A DNA stretch of 64,000 nt from Motacilla alba alba (GCF_015832195.1 NC_052044.1:1937147-2001146); one strand, 5' to 3'. Numbered from the stretch's first letter, positions 17,706-28,960 are shown. The notes: generated by a model from the sequence alone, not told the origin. Numbers and translations: made by a program.

Positions 17706-18540
17706 CCCGGGGGCGCGGCCTGGCTCCCTTTGCCCCGCTCCAAGCTTTCCCCGCTAAAATCCCTTTCTTTTACGCATTAAAAAATGAATTTAAATTTTAA
17801 TTCCGCCCCAAAATCCCTCCCCAGGAATTCCCGGAGTTTCCCCGCGGCGCTCGGGGATCAGCGGCGATTCCCGGGCTGCCCCGGGGGATTTTCCCGCATG
17901 GAAAAGCGCCGGCAATTGAAGACTTGGGGTTTTTTTAAGGAAAAAAATGACCAAAAATGAAGATTTCGGACCCGAATTCCTCCCTGAGATCCCGAACTCC
18001 CCATTCCCACCGGGAATTCTTCCCATGCTGGGAATTCCAGGGGCATTTTTCCCTCTTTTCCGCTTTTCTGGGTCCTGCCGGGCGATTTTGGGGATAAAAA
18101 AAGGGATTTTCCCCTCCTGGAGTCGGGGCTCAGCTGCCGGCTCGGGGTTTTTCCTGTTTTTCCTGGGGTTTTTTTCCCGGTTTTTCCCGGTTTTCCTGGT
18201 TTTCCTGTTTTTTCCCGGTTTTTTCCTGGTTTTTCCCGGTTTTTCCCGGTTTTTCCTGGATTTGGGAATCCTGGGGAGGGTTTTGAGGGCGGACAGCGGG
18301 GAAGAGGAAAATGAAAAATCCCATTTTTCCCTGATAAAAATCCGTGGGAAAGCATCGGGAGGAGAGGGAAAATAACTCCAAAAATGAGAAATTCCGCTCG
18401 GAAAAACTTTGGGAAAAAACCCCGAAAATTGTGGATTCTCCGTGAGGACGGGTCCATCCCCAGGTCACGGAAATCCCAAATTATTTCAGGAATCTCTTTC
18501 CTTCTCAGCTCGGAGCGGGCACCGTTTATTTCGGGATAAT
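17705..18540. other. Non-coding, no gene seen
   Basis: A TTTTTCCCGGTTTTTCCTGG repeat fills 18,140-18,260. Frames spanning it are low complexity. Confidence 0.4.
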
Positions 18541-18690
18541 CCAATTTATCTGGGAATAATTAAATTTATTTGGGAATAATCCAATTTATTTGGGGATAAT
18601 CCAATTTATTTGGGAATAAAATTTGTTCGGGCATTATTCAATTTATTTAGGGATTATCGAATTTATTTGGGGATAATTGAATTTTTTCGG
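18525..18690. repeat. 20-bp AT-rich minisatellite
   Basis: Eight copies of AATCCAATTTATTTGGGAAT and variants. Confidence 0.9.
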
Positions 18691-19620
18691 GATATTTTCT
18701 CCAGGGATGGTTTATTTCAGGAATAATTTCATTTCTTTATTCAGGGGTGGTTTATTCAGGGATCATCTCTTTAGGGAAGGGAATTTTTCCCCGGGCTTCA
18801 TTCTGATTTTCCATTTCCATTCCCGGCTTTTCCCTTTCCCAGGCTTTTTAAATCTTCATTTTAAATTCTTTTTCGGGAAAAGCCGATCCCGGATGCGCCC
18901 GGGGCTCTCCTCGGAGGGAAAGTCAGGATGAGAATCCAAAATAAAGGAAAAATTGGGGATAAAGGAGCAGGAACGGGAATGGGAAGAGTTTTCCTGGAGA
19001 ATTCCAGCGCCGGGACTCGGGCACTCCCGACCTCCGGAATTCCTCATTTTTTTTCTGGAAAATTCCTTATTTTTATGGAAAAACGCCGGGTTTGGCTGCG
19101 GGGAGGCTGCGGGATCATCCTCGAGCCTTCGCTGCCCCCAGTTCCCGAATTTCCCTTCCCGAATTTTCCCTTCCCGGTTTTTCCCTTCCCTCCCCGCCTG
19201 TGATCGGAAAATTCGTGAGGAAACGAAGCTTTTTTTCCTTAAAAAGCCGGGGAAAATCCCAAAGTCCCTGCTGAGATCCCCACTAGGAGTTTTTTTTTGG
19301 GGGGGTTGGGGGGTTTTGGGTTTTTTGGGGGATTTTTGGGGTTTTGGGGGGGGTTTTTTGGGTTTTTTGCTGTTTCCTGGTCTTTGGAATTTTTTGGACG
19401 CCACCATTGGGTTCGATCCGGGCGCGGCTTTTCCCTGGATTCCCGAAAATTCCCCCCCCCCCCGCTTCCCGCGGCCCGGGAGCCGCCGCAGCCCCCGCCC
19501 CGCTCCCGCCGCGCTCCCGGGGATGTTTGGGATAAAAATTCCCTTCGCCCTTTTCCCAAATTCCCCTTTGCCCTCCCAGTCCCAGCCGGGACCCGCCGGG
19601 GCCGCTTCCCTTTTCCCGCG
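18690..19620. other. Low-complexity and GC-rich spacer, no gene seen
   Basis: Contains a G/T run (TTTTGGGGGGTTTTTTGGG) at 19,286-19,375 and a CpG-rich stretch at 19,420-19,620. No coding exon was recognised. Confidence 0.4.
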
Positions 19621-19810
19621 GGAATTCCAGAGCCGGGAATTCCAAACCAGGGAATTCCAGACCTGGGAATTCCCAACCCGGGAATTCCAAACCAGGGAAT
19701 TCCAGACCTGGGAATTCCCAACCCGGGAGTTCCAGAGCCGGGAATTCCAAACCAGGGAATTCCAAACCCGGGAATTCAAACCCGGGAATACCAAACCCGG
19801 GAATTCGGGG
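19620..19810. repeat. 15-bp minisatellite
   Basis: CCGGGAATTCCAAAC, CAGGGAATTCCAGAC and CTGGGAATTCCCAAC units, about 12 copies, full of EcoRI-like GAATTC. Confidence 0.93.
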
Positions 19811-19934
19811 ATTTGGCCGTGGGAGCGGGAAAAGGGCCCTGGAGGACCAGGATCAATCCCCCATTCCCAAATTTCCCCCTCTGGGAAATCCTAAATCTTC
19901 CTCCAGGAAAATTCCTCTTCCTCCTGTTCCGGGG

Positions 19935-20000
19935 AAGGGTTTGGGATTTGGGATGGGTTTGGGATTTGGGTTTGGGATTTGGGATGGGTTTGGGATCTGT
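19935..20000. repeat. GGGTTTGGGATTTGG short repeat
   Basis: Five to six copies of GGGTTTGGGATT; G-quadruplex prone. Confidence 0.85.
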
Positions 20001-20194
20001 CCCTCATTCCCAATGTTCCCAGAACCGGTCCGGCTGCTCCCGGGATTTGGGCCACGCTTGGCTTCGGGATTCCCGGAGCCGCCCCGTGGCGTGGGGAGCG
20101 CTGGAATTCCGGCGTGACAAATCCAGGGATTTCCTCTCCTCTTCCCCTTCATCCACACTCAGCTCCAGCCCGGGGCCGGCAAAGGGAGGGAAAA

Positions 20195-20350
20195 CGGGAA
20201 TTCCGGGCGGGAATTGGGATTCCTGGGTAGGAATTGGGATTCCTGGGCGGGAATTGGGATTCCTGGGCGGGAATTGGGATTCCTGGGTAGGAATTGGGAT
20301 TCCTGAGTGGGAATTGGGATTCCTGGGCAGGAATTGGGATTCCTGGGTGC
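20195..20350. repeat. 20-bp minisatellite
   Basis: Seven copies of GGGCGGGAATTGGGATTCCT with GTAG, GTGG or GCAG variants. Confidence 0.94.
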
Positions 20351-20880
20351 TCCAGCAGCTCTGGGAAGACGATCCCGGCTGATCCCGAATGTTCCGTGCG
20401 GGCGCGGCCCCGGCCCCGTGACTCAGCCCGGGCTGAGCCCTTCCCTGCTCCCGAATTTTCCTGCTGCCAAATCCCGGGATGGCCCACAAAGCTCCAGTTC
20501 CACCCCAAAAACTCCCCAAATTCCCGAGAATCGGGAATTCCGGAGGCCCCCGGGTGGGACAGGCCCAGCTGGGTTTTCCAGGGATTTTTTCCCTCTCCCT
20601 GCAAATTCCAGCCCCAGGAGGGCCCGGGAAGGAGCCGGCCGGGAGGCCTGGGGGCTTTTCCAGGGATTTCTCCAGGATTTCCCCCAAATCCAGGTTCCCC
20701 CGTCCGGGTTTTCCTGGCCCATCCCACGAGTTTTAGGGTTTTTGGTTCGGGGCGTTCCCTTTTCCCAAGGGGCCGGGGTTGATCCCACATTTTGGGGTTT
20801 TCTCCTGATAAAAACAGAGGGAAAGGCTCAGAATTCCCTGGAAAAACCTCAGGAAACTCCAGCGGGGTTTTTGTCTGAAG
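20350..20880. other. Non-repetitive, no gene seen
   Basis: TGACTCAGC at about 20,419-20,427 matches a MAF/NF-E2 half site. No coding exon is recognised. Confidence 0.35.
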
Positions 20881-21000
20881 GCGGATTTGGAAACTCCAGG
20901 GGGATTTGGGAATTCCAGGGGGATTTCGGAAACTCCAGGGGGACTTGGGAATTCCAGGGGGATTTCGGAAACTCCAGGGGGACTTGGGAATTCCAGGCCC
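20880..21000. repeat. About 38-bp tandem repeat
   Basis: Three copies of GGAAACTCCAGGGGGACTTG followed by GGAATTCCAGGGGGATTTC. Confidence 0.9.
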
Positions 21001-21114
21001 CTCCAGCCGGGGCTGGGCCGGTTCTGAACCTTGGAAAAGCAAATCCAGGAAATCCAGGAACGAGGAGAGGATTCCTGGATCCCACCAGAGGTGGGTGGCT
21101 GTGACCCCAAAGGG

Positions 21115-21335
21115 ATCCTAAAAATTATCCCAAAATTATCCCAGAGTGATCCCAACGCGTTCCCCAAAGTGATCCCAAAATTATCCCACTGTTCCCCAAG
21201 TGACCCCAAAGTGATCGCAGAGCGATCCTGGAGTGTTCCCAAAGTTATCCCCAAAATGATCCCAAAATTACCCCAAAAGGATCCCAAAGTGATCCCCGAG
21301 TGATCCCTGAGCAATCCCCGAGTGATCCCAGTGAT
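21115..21335. repeat. GTGATCCC / AATTATCCC decayed repeat
   Basis: CAAAGTGATCCC and CAAAATTATCCC units of 11-13 bp. Confidence 0.85.
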
Positions 21336-21870
21336 TTCCCGCTCCCCAGCAGATCCTGGGAAGTTTCTCCCGGGGTTTTGGGTGGCCCCAATCATTTGGG
21401 ATTTGGGTTCCCTCGGAGCCCTTGGGGTCAGGAGGAAACCCCTGGAAAAGAGGGAATTGTGGGAATTGTGGGAATTGTGGGAATTGTGGGAATGTGGGCC
21501 TCGTGCGGCGCCAGGGAAATCCCCGTGGTGGCTCCAGCCCCGTCCGCGGGGTCCGTGGGGATTCGGGGGCAAACCCGGGGAAGGCGCCGGGCCGCGGGAG
21601 CCAGGCGGGATTGGGAGCGGCAGCGCCGCGCCCCCAAGGGCCCCGAGCCCCAAATCCCGGCGGACTGTTCCCGGTTCTCCCCCTTTTCCCAAAGCCCCGG
21701 GGAAGGAGCGCGACGTGCCCGCATTTTCCCTAGAAAGCAGATTTTTTCCCCTATAAAACAGGGCTTTTACCCTACAAAGCAGATTTTTTTCCCGTATAAA
21801 GCAGATTTTTCCCGTATAAGGCAGCTTTCCCTGGCTCTGCAGGATTTCTGGAAGGTTCTGCGGGACGCGC
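21335..21870. other. Spacer with short repeats, no gene seen
   Basis: Five copies of GGGAATTGT lie at 21,451-21,492, and TATAAAGCAGATTTTTCCC units at 21,725-21,830. CpG-rich between them. Confidence 0.4.
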
Positions 21871-22145
21871 ACCGCGGTGATTATGGGGTGGGTAATTACA
21901 GCCGCAGCTCCGCGCTCCGGGGAGGAAAATCCCTTTTTATTTCTGTTGGTTTGGTTCTTTTTTTAATTTTTCCCCCAATTTTTGGAGCCTGTCTGGGAGC
22001 GAATCTTAAAACTTTCAACAGGCGAGGGGCGGGGGCGTTGGTGGGGCATCAATCATTCCCGGGGGATCGTAAATCCGTCTGCTCCTGCCCCGGAGCGCCC
22101 CGGAAATCATCCCGAAAATCAACCAGAAACAGAAAATACAACAAA
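21870..22145. promoter_or_regulatory. Non-repetitive island, candidate conserved element
   Basis: GTGATTATGGGGTGGGTAAT at 21,877 and a unique A-rich stretch around 22,085-22,145 lie between arrays, with CATCAATCATTCCCGG in between. There are several homeodomain-type cores. The function is unknown. Confidence 0.35.
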
Positions 22146-22207
22146 CAGGGAAAGGGGCTGGAGCTGGGACGGGCCCGGGGGTCCCGGGGGTGTCGGGGTG
22201 GAGGAGG

Positions 22208-22300
22208 ACGGCTGGGATTTGGGATTTGGGATTTGGGATTTGGGATTTGGGGTTTGGGGTTTGGGGTTTGGGATTTGGGATTTGGGGTTTGGGGGATCCG
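22208..22300. repeat. 7-bp GGGATTT/GGGGTTT repeat
   Basis: Twelve units of TGGGATT or TGGGGTT in perfect register; G-quadruplex prone. Confidence 0.93.
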
Positions 22301-23155
22301 GGCGGGAGCTTTGTCCCCCGAACCCGGGCCCTGCGGCGCCGAAATCCAGAGGGTTTGGGATTTTGGGGGCTCAGGGCGGCCGGGAATGTTGGGCTGGAGG
22401 AGGGGAATCGGTTGATGGGGTTGGGATTCTGCAGGGACACCCCGATTCCCACCGGGATTTGGGATTCTCCTGCCCAGGATCAGCAGCAGCTCCAGGAGGC
22501 TTTAAGGGGAAACTGGGAATTCTCCAGGAGGATTTTAGGGGAAAACAGTGAATTTCTCAGAGGTTTTTGAGGGACAGCCGGGAACTCTCAGGGGAGCCGG
22601 GGCCGCTCCCGGGCAGGCCCGGCCGTAAATCCGCTCCCCTGGAGCCGGCGCGGCCGGGAAGCTCCGGCCTCATTCCCGGCGGGAATTGCGGGCTCCAGGT
22701 GAGGCCACCCCCCCTCCAGGTGCCACCTGTCCCCTGTCCCCGAGGCCGCCACCCCATGAGCTCACGGCCCCGGGGAGCTGTGACTCAGCCCGGCCCCGAA
22801 CGGAGCAAAAACGCGGCTGGAAAATGGAAAAAAAGGGGAAAAAAAGGGGGGAAAGGGGAAAAAAAAAAGGAAAAAGAAGGGGGGGGGAAGGGAAAAAAAG
22901 GGGAAATAAAGAGAAAAAAGCAGGGGGAGGGATAAAAGGGAAAAAAAGGGGGAGAAAAAGGGATCAGGAGGTGCTGGAGCCACTGATGTCATTTCCTGCC
23001 GTGCCTCAGTTTCCCTGAGCCTCAACAGGCACAGCCCCAGCTCGAGGGATTTCCTGGGAATCCTGGAGGGGGCAAACGGGATTTGGGGTTATTTGTGATG
23101 AGACAGACCCCGAAAAGCCGCGGTTGGACCTTTGCTCAGTAGGATTCAATTCCAA
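22300..23155. other. Spacer, no gene seen
   Basis: GCTGTGACTCAGCCC at about 22,778 is a good MAF-recognition type site. 22,820-22,965 is a purine (GGGAAAAA) tract. No gene is recognised. Confidence 0.4.
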
Positions 23156-23255
23156 TTTTCCCTTCTCCCAAGTCAATTCCGAGATTCCCAGATAAATTCC
23201 GGCGTTCCCAGATACATTCCGGCATTCCCAGATACATTCCGGCATTCCCGAGGCC
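23155..23255. repeat. 20-bp minisatellite
   Basis: Four copies of CCAGATACATTCCGGCATTC. Confidence 0.92.
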
Positions 23256-24280
23256 CCGTTAGGCTCCAGGTGGGCGGGAAGGATCCACCTGCTCCCGCCG
23301 GGAATGATTCACCGATGGCCGAGATAAGGCGAGATAAGGCCGGGGATCCTCCCTCGTTCCGTTCCCTCCCGTTCCGCTGCAATTGTCCCGGCATTCCCGG
23401 GGATCCCGGAATTCCCGGGATCGGGGACACCGCCCGGGGGGGTCCCTCTGTCCCACGTTTGTCCCACCGGAGGAATTCCTGTGGGAATTCTGGCACTGCC
23501 TGGATCCGGCTCCTCCTTCACACTTTGGCTTTCGTTCCTGATTTCTCTTTGCTTCTCCCTTTTCCTGGTTTTTCCCCTTTTCTTTCCATTTCTTTCCCTT
23601 CTTTTCTGCTTTATTTCCCTTTTTTCCCCCACTTCCCCTTTTCCCTAATTTTTAATTTTATTTTTTATATTTGTGGTTGGACTCCTGGCCGCTCCCGAGC
23701 TCCTCCAGGGAGGAGCAGCCCCGGATCCAGTTCGGGATGCCCGGGATCCCATCCCAGCGCTTTGGGGTGACTCAGGCGGGCCCTGCCCGGGCAGCAGGGC
23801 GGGAGCCGGGATCACAATTCCCTCAATTCCCTGCCGGGCCGGGAATGGCCTCTGGAAGCGCCTGGAATAGGGAGGAGGCTGCCAAGGCCGGGATTGTCAC
23901 CTCGGGTGTCACCGAGCTGGGGACAGGGGCAGGGACAAAGCTCCGGCCCCTCCCCGGCTGTGCCAGCCCTCGGAGACCCCGAATATCCCGGAACATCCCA
24001 GATTTGGGGTTCCTTGGAGCCCCCACAAATACCCCAGAAAATCCCAGATTTGGGGTTCCTATGAGAGCCCCAAATACCCCAGAAAATCCCGGCTCTGGGA
24101 TTCATCGGAGGATGGGTTTGGGGAGTGCCAGGAAAGCTCTCCTGGTGCTTTTGGGGTCATCCAGGTTTGGGGGAAGCATCCCCAGAGCCCCATCCCGGTG
24201 TTCCCGTCCCTGCCAGCGCTGCCGGGAAGGGCAGAAGGTGGGATCCTGGATTAGGAACCCCTGCAGGGTCTGGGGGAATC
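23255..24280. other. Spacer, no gene seen
   Basis: A C/T-rich tract runs from 23,540 to 23,650. A 55-bp direct repeat (GATTTGGGGTTCCTTGGAGC type) lies at 24,000-24,100. The 665-residue frame crossing this region is low complexity with no domain. Confidence 0.4.
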
Positions 24281-24800
24281 TCCTGGCAGGGGCACAGCCC
24301 GGGGTTCCAGAGGATTCCATTCCCGGCTGGAATTCTCCTGGCAAAGGGGCACAGCCCGGGGTTCCAGAGGATTCCATTCCCGGCTGGAATTCTCCTGGCA
24401 AAGGGGCACAGCCCGGGGTTTCAAAGGAGCCATTCCCGGCTGGAATTCTGCTGGCAGGGCACGGCCCGGGGTTCCAGAGGATTCCATTCCCGGCTGGAAT
24501 TCTCCTGGCAAAGGGGCACAGCCCGGGGTTTCAAAGGAGCCATTCCCGGCTGGAATTCTGCTGGCAGGGCACGGCCCGGGGTTCCAGAGGATTCCATTCC
24601 CGGCTGGAATTCTCCTGGCAAAGGGGCACAGCCCGGGGTTCCAGAGGAGCCATTCCCGGCTGGAATTCTGCTGGCAGGGCACGGCCCGGGGTTCCAGAGG
24701 ATTCCATTCCCGGCTGGAATTCTGCTGGCAAAGGGGCACAGCCCGGGGTTCCAGAGGATTCCATTCCCGGCTGGAATTCTGCTGGCAGGGCACGGCCCGG
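24280..24800. repeat. About 59-bp minisatellite, nine copies
   Basis: The unit core is CATTCCCGGCTGGAATTCT, then C/GCTGGCA, then a CACAGCCCGGGGTTCCAGAG-type end. Two subtypes (AAAGGGGCACAG and GGGCACGG) alternate, which indicates higher-order duplication. Confidence 0.95.
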
Positions 24801-24970
24801 CGCGGCCCTGCCCTGGCCGGGGGCAGCTGGCAGGGACGGGGCAGGAGCGGAGCCAAGCGCGCCCCGGCTCCGGCGGCTCCGCCAAAGCCGCGCTCGGGCG
24901 GTGCCGGGCGTGGGGCGGCACCGAGGGCGAGCCCGGAGCCGCGCGGGCAGCGCTCGCACGCCAGCGGCGC
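24800..24970. other. CpG-rich non-repetitive segment
   Basis: Dense CpG sequence with GC boxes. It could be an orphan CpG island. No exon is recognised. Confidence 0.35.
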
Positions 24971-25290
24971 CCCGCAGCTGCCAAAAATCCCCAAAAGCTC
25001 CCAAAAACCTCCGCGAACCTCCCAGAAATCCCCCAAAAGGTTCCCAAGGAGCTCCTGAAAAGCTCCACAAGCCTCCCAAAAAGCTCCCGGAAGGTTCCCA
25101 GAGAGCCGCCAAGGAGCTCCTGAAAAATCCCCAAAAGCTCCCCAAAAGCTCAAAAAAACCTCCCCAAAAGCTCCTGAAAAGCTCCCAAAAAGCTCCCAAA
25201 AGCTCCCAAGGAGCTCCCAAAAACTCCCCAAAAACTCTCAAAAAGCTCCCAAAGGCTCCCAAGGAGCTCCCCGGACGCCCCAGCCCAGCC
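24970..25290. repeat. AGCTCCCAAAA / CCTCCCAAAAAGCTC repeat
   Basis: Units of 10-12 bp based on AAAAGCTCCC, about 25 copies with decay. Confidence 0.92.
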
Positions 25291-25439
25291 CAAGCCATGA
25301 AATCACCGCGGCCGGGCTCTGGGGCCGCGCTGGGATCGGGGCGTTCCCCCCGGGGCATCGGAGGAGGAGGAGGAGGAGGAGGAGGAGGAAGCGGCGCGGG
25401 AGCCGGGCCCGGTGCAAATGGCAGGGTGCAGAGCGTCCC

Positions 25440-25560
25440 GGCGGGGCGGGCAGCGGCCGCGGCGCTAATTACCGTAATTAAGGCCCCGGCCCGGCGGCTC
25501 GGGGGGCGGCTGACAAAGGGAGCCTTGTCTGGCTCGGTGATGAAAGCCCCGCGCAGCCCC
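25440..25560. promoter_or_regulatory. Candidate conserved element with TAATTACCGTAATTA
   Basis: TAATTACCGTAATTA at 25466-25480 is an almost perfect inverted repeat of two TAATTA homeodomain sites. About 35 bases downstream, TGACAAAGGGAGCCTTGTC holds two opposed SOX-like ACAAAG/CTTTGT-related words. It is non-repetitive and preceded by a (GGA)n run at 25,360-25,390. Confidence 0.5.
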
Positions 25561-25564
25561 GGCC

Positions 25565-26005
25565 TGCCCGGGGCAGAACCGGGACAGGACCGGGCTGGGA
25601 ACGGGGCAGGACCGGGCTGGGAACGGGGCAGGAACCGGGGCAGAACCGGGCTGGGAACGGGACAGTAACGGGCTGGGAACGGGGCAGAACCGGGCTGGGA
25701 ACGGGACGGAACCGTGCTTGGGAACGGGGCGGAACCGGGCTGGAACCGGGGCAGAACCGGGGCAGAACCGGGCTGGGAACGGGGCGGAACCGGGGCAGAA
25801 CCGGGCTGGGAACGGGGCGGAACCGGGGCAGAACCGGGCTGGCACAGGGGAAGAACCGGGATGGGGAACGGGGCGGAACCGGGATGGGGAACGGGGCGGA
25901 ACCGGGATGGGAACGGGGCGGAACTGGGCTGGGAACGGGACAGAACCGGGCTGGCACCGGGGCATAACCGGGCTGGGAACGGGGCGGAACCGGGCTGGGA
26001 CCCCA
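25565..26005. repeat. GAACCGGGCTGGGAACGGGGC minisatellite
   Basis: About 25 units of 17-22 bp made of GGGCAGAACCGG, GGGCTGGGAAC and GGGCGGAACCGG. Confidence 0.95.
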
Positions 26006-26149
26006 AACCCAGGGGGGGATTTCTGGGAATGATCGGGGATTTGGGGATCCCGAGGGGGGTCCCCAGGCCTGGGGTTGGGGTTTGCAGGGGGGACACGATG
26101 GCCTCGTCCCTGTCCCCTTGAGGGGTCACTGGTGGGGTCACTGATGCAC

Positions 26150-26600
26150 CCCCAGCCCGTTCCCATCCCGTTCCCATCCCGTTCCCAATCCCGCAGCCCC
26201 TCAGCCAATCCCGCTCTGCCAGCGCCTCTCCCGATCAATCCCGCGCTGCCACCTCACGGCTCTGCCCACCAATCCCAGAAACCCCAAATCCCCCCCCCGT
26301 ATCCCACCGATCCCATAAACCCCAGCAATCCCACCAATCCCAGAAACCCCACCGATCCCCCAAATCCCCTCCTGCATCCCACCGATCCCATAAACTCCAC
26401 CGATCCCACCAATCCCAGAAACCCCACCGATCCCCCAAATCCCCCCCCGCATCCCACCAATCCCAGAAACCCCACCGATCCCCCCCCTGCATCCCATCGA
26501 TCCCACCAATCCCCCCTGCGTCCTACAAATACCCCCTCATCCCACAAATCCTACAAATCCCTGCGTCCCACGAATCCCACCGATCCCACAAATGGGAATT
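26150..26600. repeat. CCCACCAATCCCAGAAACCC repeat
   Basis: Three copies of GTTCCCATCCC, then about 20 units of CCCACCGATCC or CCAATCCCAGAAACC up to 26,590. Confidence 0.9.
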
Positions 26601-26760
26601 TTTGGGGTCAGAAATGTTTTTTTTAGGTGAGAAATGTTTTTTTTTTTTTTTAGGGTCAGAAATGGGGTTTTTTTTTGGGTCAGAATTGGGGTTTTGTGGT
26701 CAGAAATGTTTTTTCGGGGGGACTATAAATGGTTTTTTAGGGTCAGAAATGGGGTTTTTG
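26600..26760. repeat. GGTCAGAAATGGGGTTTTT repeat
   Basis: Six to seven copies of TAGGGTCAGAAATG followed by T runs. Confidence 0.88.
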
Positions 26761-26764
26761 CTGC

Positions 26765-27060
26765 CCCCCAGCCCCAATTAAAACCCGCAATTAATCCGCA
26801 GCTCATTTGCATACGAGCCCTGCCCCGCCCCTTTCTTTCTCCCCTTTGGGGTTTTTCCGGGATCCGCTCGGGAGGCGCCTCCCGCCCTTCCCGGCCCGCA
26901 TCCCGCGGGAGCGCCACATTCCCGTTGCCATGGCAACGCCACATTCCCGTTGCCACGGCAACCCCACATTCCCGTTACCATGGCAACGCGCCGGGATGCG
27001 CTCAGGTGCGCGCGGGAACAAAGAGAAAACCGCGAATTCCCGAATTTTCCGCTCCAGGGC
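26765..27060. promoter_or_regulatory. Triple RFX X-box and octamer element
   Basis: Three X-box motifs lie at exactly 25-base spacing: GTTGCCATGGCAAC (26924-26937), GTTGCCACGGCAAC (26949-26962) and GTTACCATGGCAAC (26974-26987). Each is preceded by CCACATTCCC, a TEAD-like word. The first and third closely fit the palindromic RFX consensus. Upstream, about 26,785-26,815, are AATTAAAACC, CAATTAATCC and CTCATTTGCATACG (octamer type). The surroundings are CpG rich, so this may be a promoter or strong enhancer. The target gene is not identified. Confidence 0.55.
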
Positions 27061-27465
27061 CGCGGGATCCGCCCGGGGGGGGGGACGCGCCGGGATCGGG
27101 GCGCCGCTGCTGCGCTGGGGGAGCCCCAAAAACCCCAAAAGCGCCCCAAAAGCGCCGCCCTGCCCGAGCCAGCCCGGATTCCCCGCGGATTTGGGGTGGG
27201 GAGGGGGGAAACCCCAAAAACGCGGGGCCGAGCTGGATCCCCCCCCGACGCTAATTAAGGGATTAATGAGGAGGGGGACGGGCGGCGAGGAAAACCCGGA
27301 GCTGAGCAGCGAGCCTAGGGAAACCTTCCTCCCCTCCCTCCTCCTCCTCCTCCCAGGCTGCGCTTGGCCGGGAAACAGGAATGGAAAATAAAATAAAGAA
27401 ACCAAAAAGGGATCGTGAGCAGGGAAAGGAACTCGAGCAATCCCAGCTCCGCCTCGGCGCGGCCG
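27060..27465. other. CpG-rich segment, no gene seen
   Basis: It continues the CpG-rich region after the X-boxes and contains CGCTAATTAAGGGATTAATGA at about 27,248. It could be the transcribed side of an unknown promoter. No coding exon is recognised. Confidence 0.35.
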
Positions 27466-27660
27466 GGTTCTGGTTCTGGTTCTGGTTTTGGTTCTGGATT
27501 TGGGACAGGATTCTGGATTTGGGACAGGTTCTGGTTCTGGTCCTGGTCCTGGTTCTGGTTTTGGTTCTGGATCTGGGGGAGGATTCTGGATTTGGGACAG
27601 GTTTTGGTTCTGGTTCTGGTTCTGGTTCTGGTCCTGGTTCTGGGGTGGTTCTGGGGGGTT
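27465..27660. repeat. GGTTCTGGTTCT / TGGGACAGGATTC repeat
   Basis: (GGTTCT)n and (GGTCCT)n hexamers alternate with GGATTTGGGACAGG segments. Confidence 0.93.
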
Positions 27661-27764
27661 TGGCACATCCCGGGCCGGGCTGTCCCGCTGGGGCTGCTGC
27701 GGGTCCTCCCGGCCCATTTGGGGCGTGGGGGAGAATTTGGGGTGGGGGAGCCGGGGGGTGATGA

Positions 27765-28090
27765 AACCCCCAGGGATTTGGGGATTGGGGATTTGGGGAG
27801 GGGGATTTGGGGATTGGGGATTGGGGAGGGGGATTCTGGGGATTTGGGGATTTGGGGAGGGGGATTTGGGGATGGGGATCTTGGGGATGGGAGTTTTCAG
27901 GATTGGGATTTGGGGATTGGGAATTTTGGGGATGGGGGATTTTGGGGATGGGAGTTTTGAGGATTGGGGATTTGGGGATGAGGATTTTGGGGATGGGAGG
28001 ATTTGGGGATTGGGAATTTTGGGGGAGGGGGATTTGGGGACTGGGATTTTGGGATTGGGAATTTTGAGGATGGGGGATTTTGGGGATGTC
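27765..28090. repeat. GGGGATTTGGGGATTGGG array
   Basis: Over 300 bp of GGGGATT, TGGGGA and GGGAGG units; strongly G-quadruplex prone on the plus strand. Confidence 0.95.
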
Positions 28091-28339
28091 CAGGCCGAGG
28101 CAGGGGGAAGCTGGGGCTGACCCCACACCCCGGCAGCCCCAAGGGCTGCATTCCCCGGGATTTTGGGGCCATTTTCCCATTTTTAACCATCGAAACCCCG
28201 GCTGGGGGAGCCGGCAGAGCTCGGCGAGCCGCGAGCTCAGCCCCCCGAGGGGGATTTTGGGGATATTTCCGTTGATTTCCCGATTTTCGCCGCGGTTCAC
28301 CCCCGGCCCCCGTTTCTCCACCAATTCTCATTCAGCACC

Positions 28340-28570
28340 TGGGTTCACGTGGAGCGACCGGGGGGTCAATTTATTCCCAAATCCCGTTTTTTTATGGCTC
28401 TATTGAACTATTTGCCACATTATTTATACGTTAATGCGCCGGGTCCCCGCGGAGATGGCTGTGGCTAATAAATAACGGGACAAATCATTAAGCAGGGTGA
28501 TAAAATCAAGCCATTTAAAAATACATCAACCTGTGTTGCTTCCGTGTAAAGAGAAGCTCCAGGGGCCCAT
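28340..28570. promoter_or_regulatory. Long AT-rich unique element, candidate HOX-flank enhancer
   Basis: About 200 bases without repetition, far more AT-rich than the flanks: TTTATGG at 28391-28397, then CACATTATTTATACG, CTAATAAATAACGGG, AAATCATTAAGCAGG and GATAAAATCAAGCC. Posterior-HOX-type and TAAT cores are dense. This is the kind of island that usually proves conserved across vertebrates near HOX clusters; conservation here is not tested. Confidence 0.5.
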
Positions 28571-28789
28571 CAGGAGCGGGGAGAAACACATGGAAAAAAA
28601 ATAAACCGGCGAAAAACACCTGCTTTTGCTGAATTCCCCGGCAAGGGAGGGAGGGGAGGGGTGAAGGTGGAAAGGGTGAAATGCAGGAGGGGCTGGAGGA
28701 AAGGAAAAGGGGATTCGTCCCAAATCCCACCAGATCCCAACCCGGGGATGGGAAAGGCCCAGGCCTCTGCAGCCCCCGGGTTTGGGATG

Positions 28790-28960
28790 AGGTTTGGGGG
28801 AGGATTTTGAGATTTGGGACAGGATTCCAGGTTTGCGCCAAGATTTGGGACACGATTCTGGATTTGGGCTGAGATTTGGGACAGGATTCTGAGATTTGGG
28901 CTGAGATTTGGGACAGGATTCTGGGCTTGGGACGAGGTTTGGGAGGGGATTCCAGGGCTG
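28790..28960. repeat. GATTTGGGACAGGATTCTG repeat
   Basis: Seven units of GAGATTTGGGACAGGATTC and close variants. It is related to the repeat at 27,490-27,600. Confidence 0.92.

Noticed and set aside
22745..22900. Promoter of an unseen gene at the MAF-type site
   Set aside because: There is only a single motif, with no CpG island continuing into a recognisable exon.
23671..25668. 665-codon open frame on the plus strand
   Set aside because: It crosses four different minisatellites and its periodic residues follow the repeat units. No family is recognisable.
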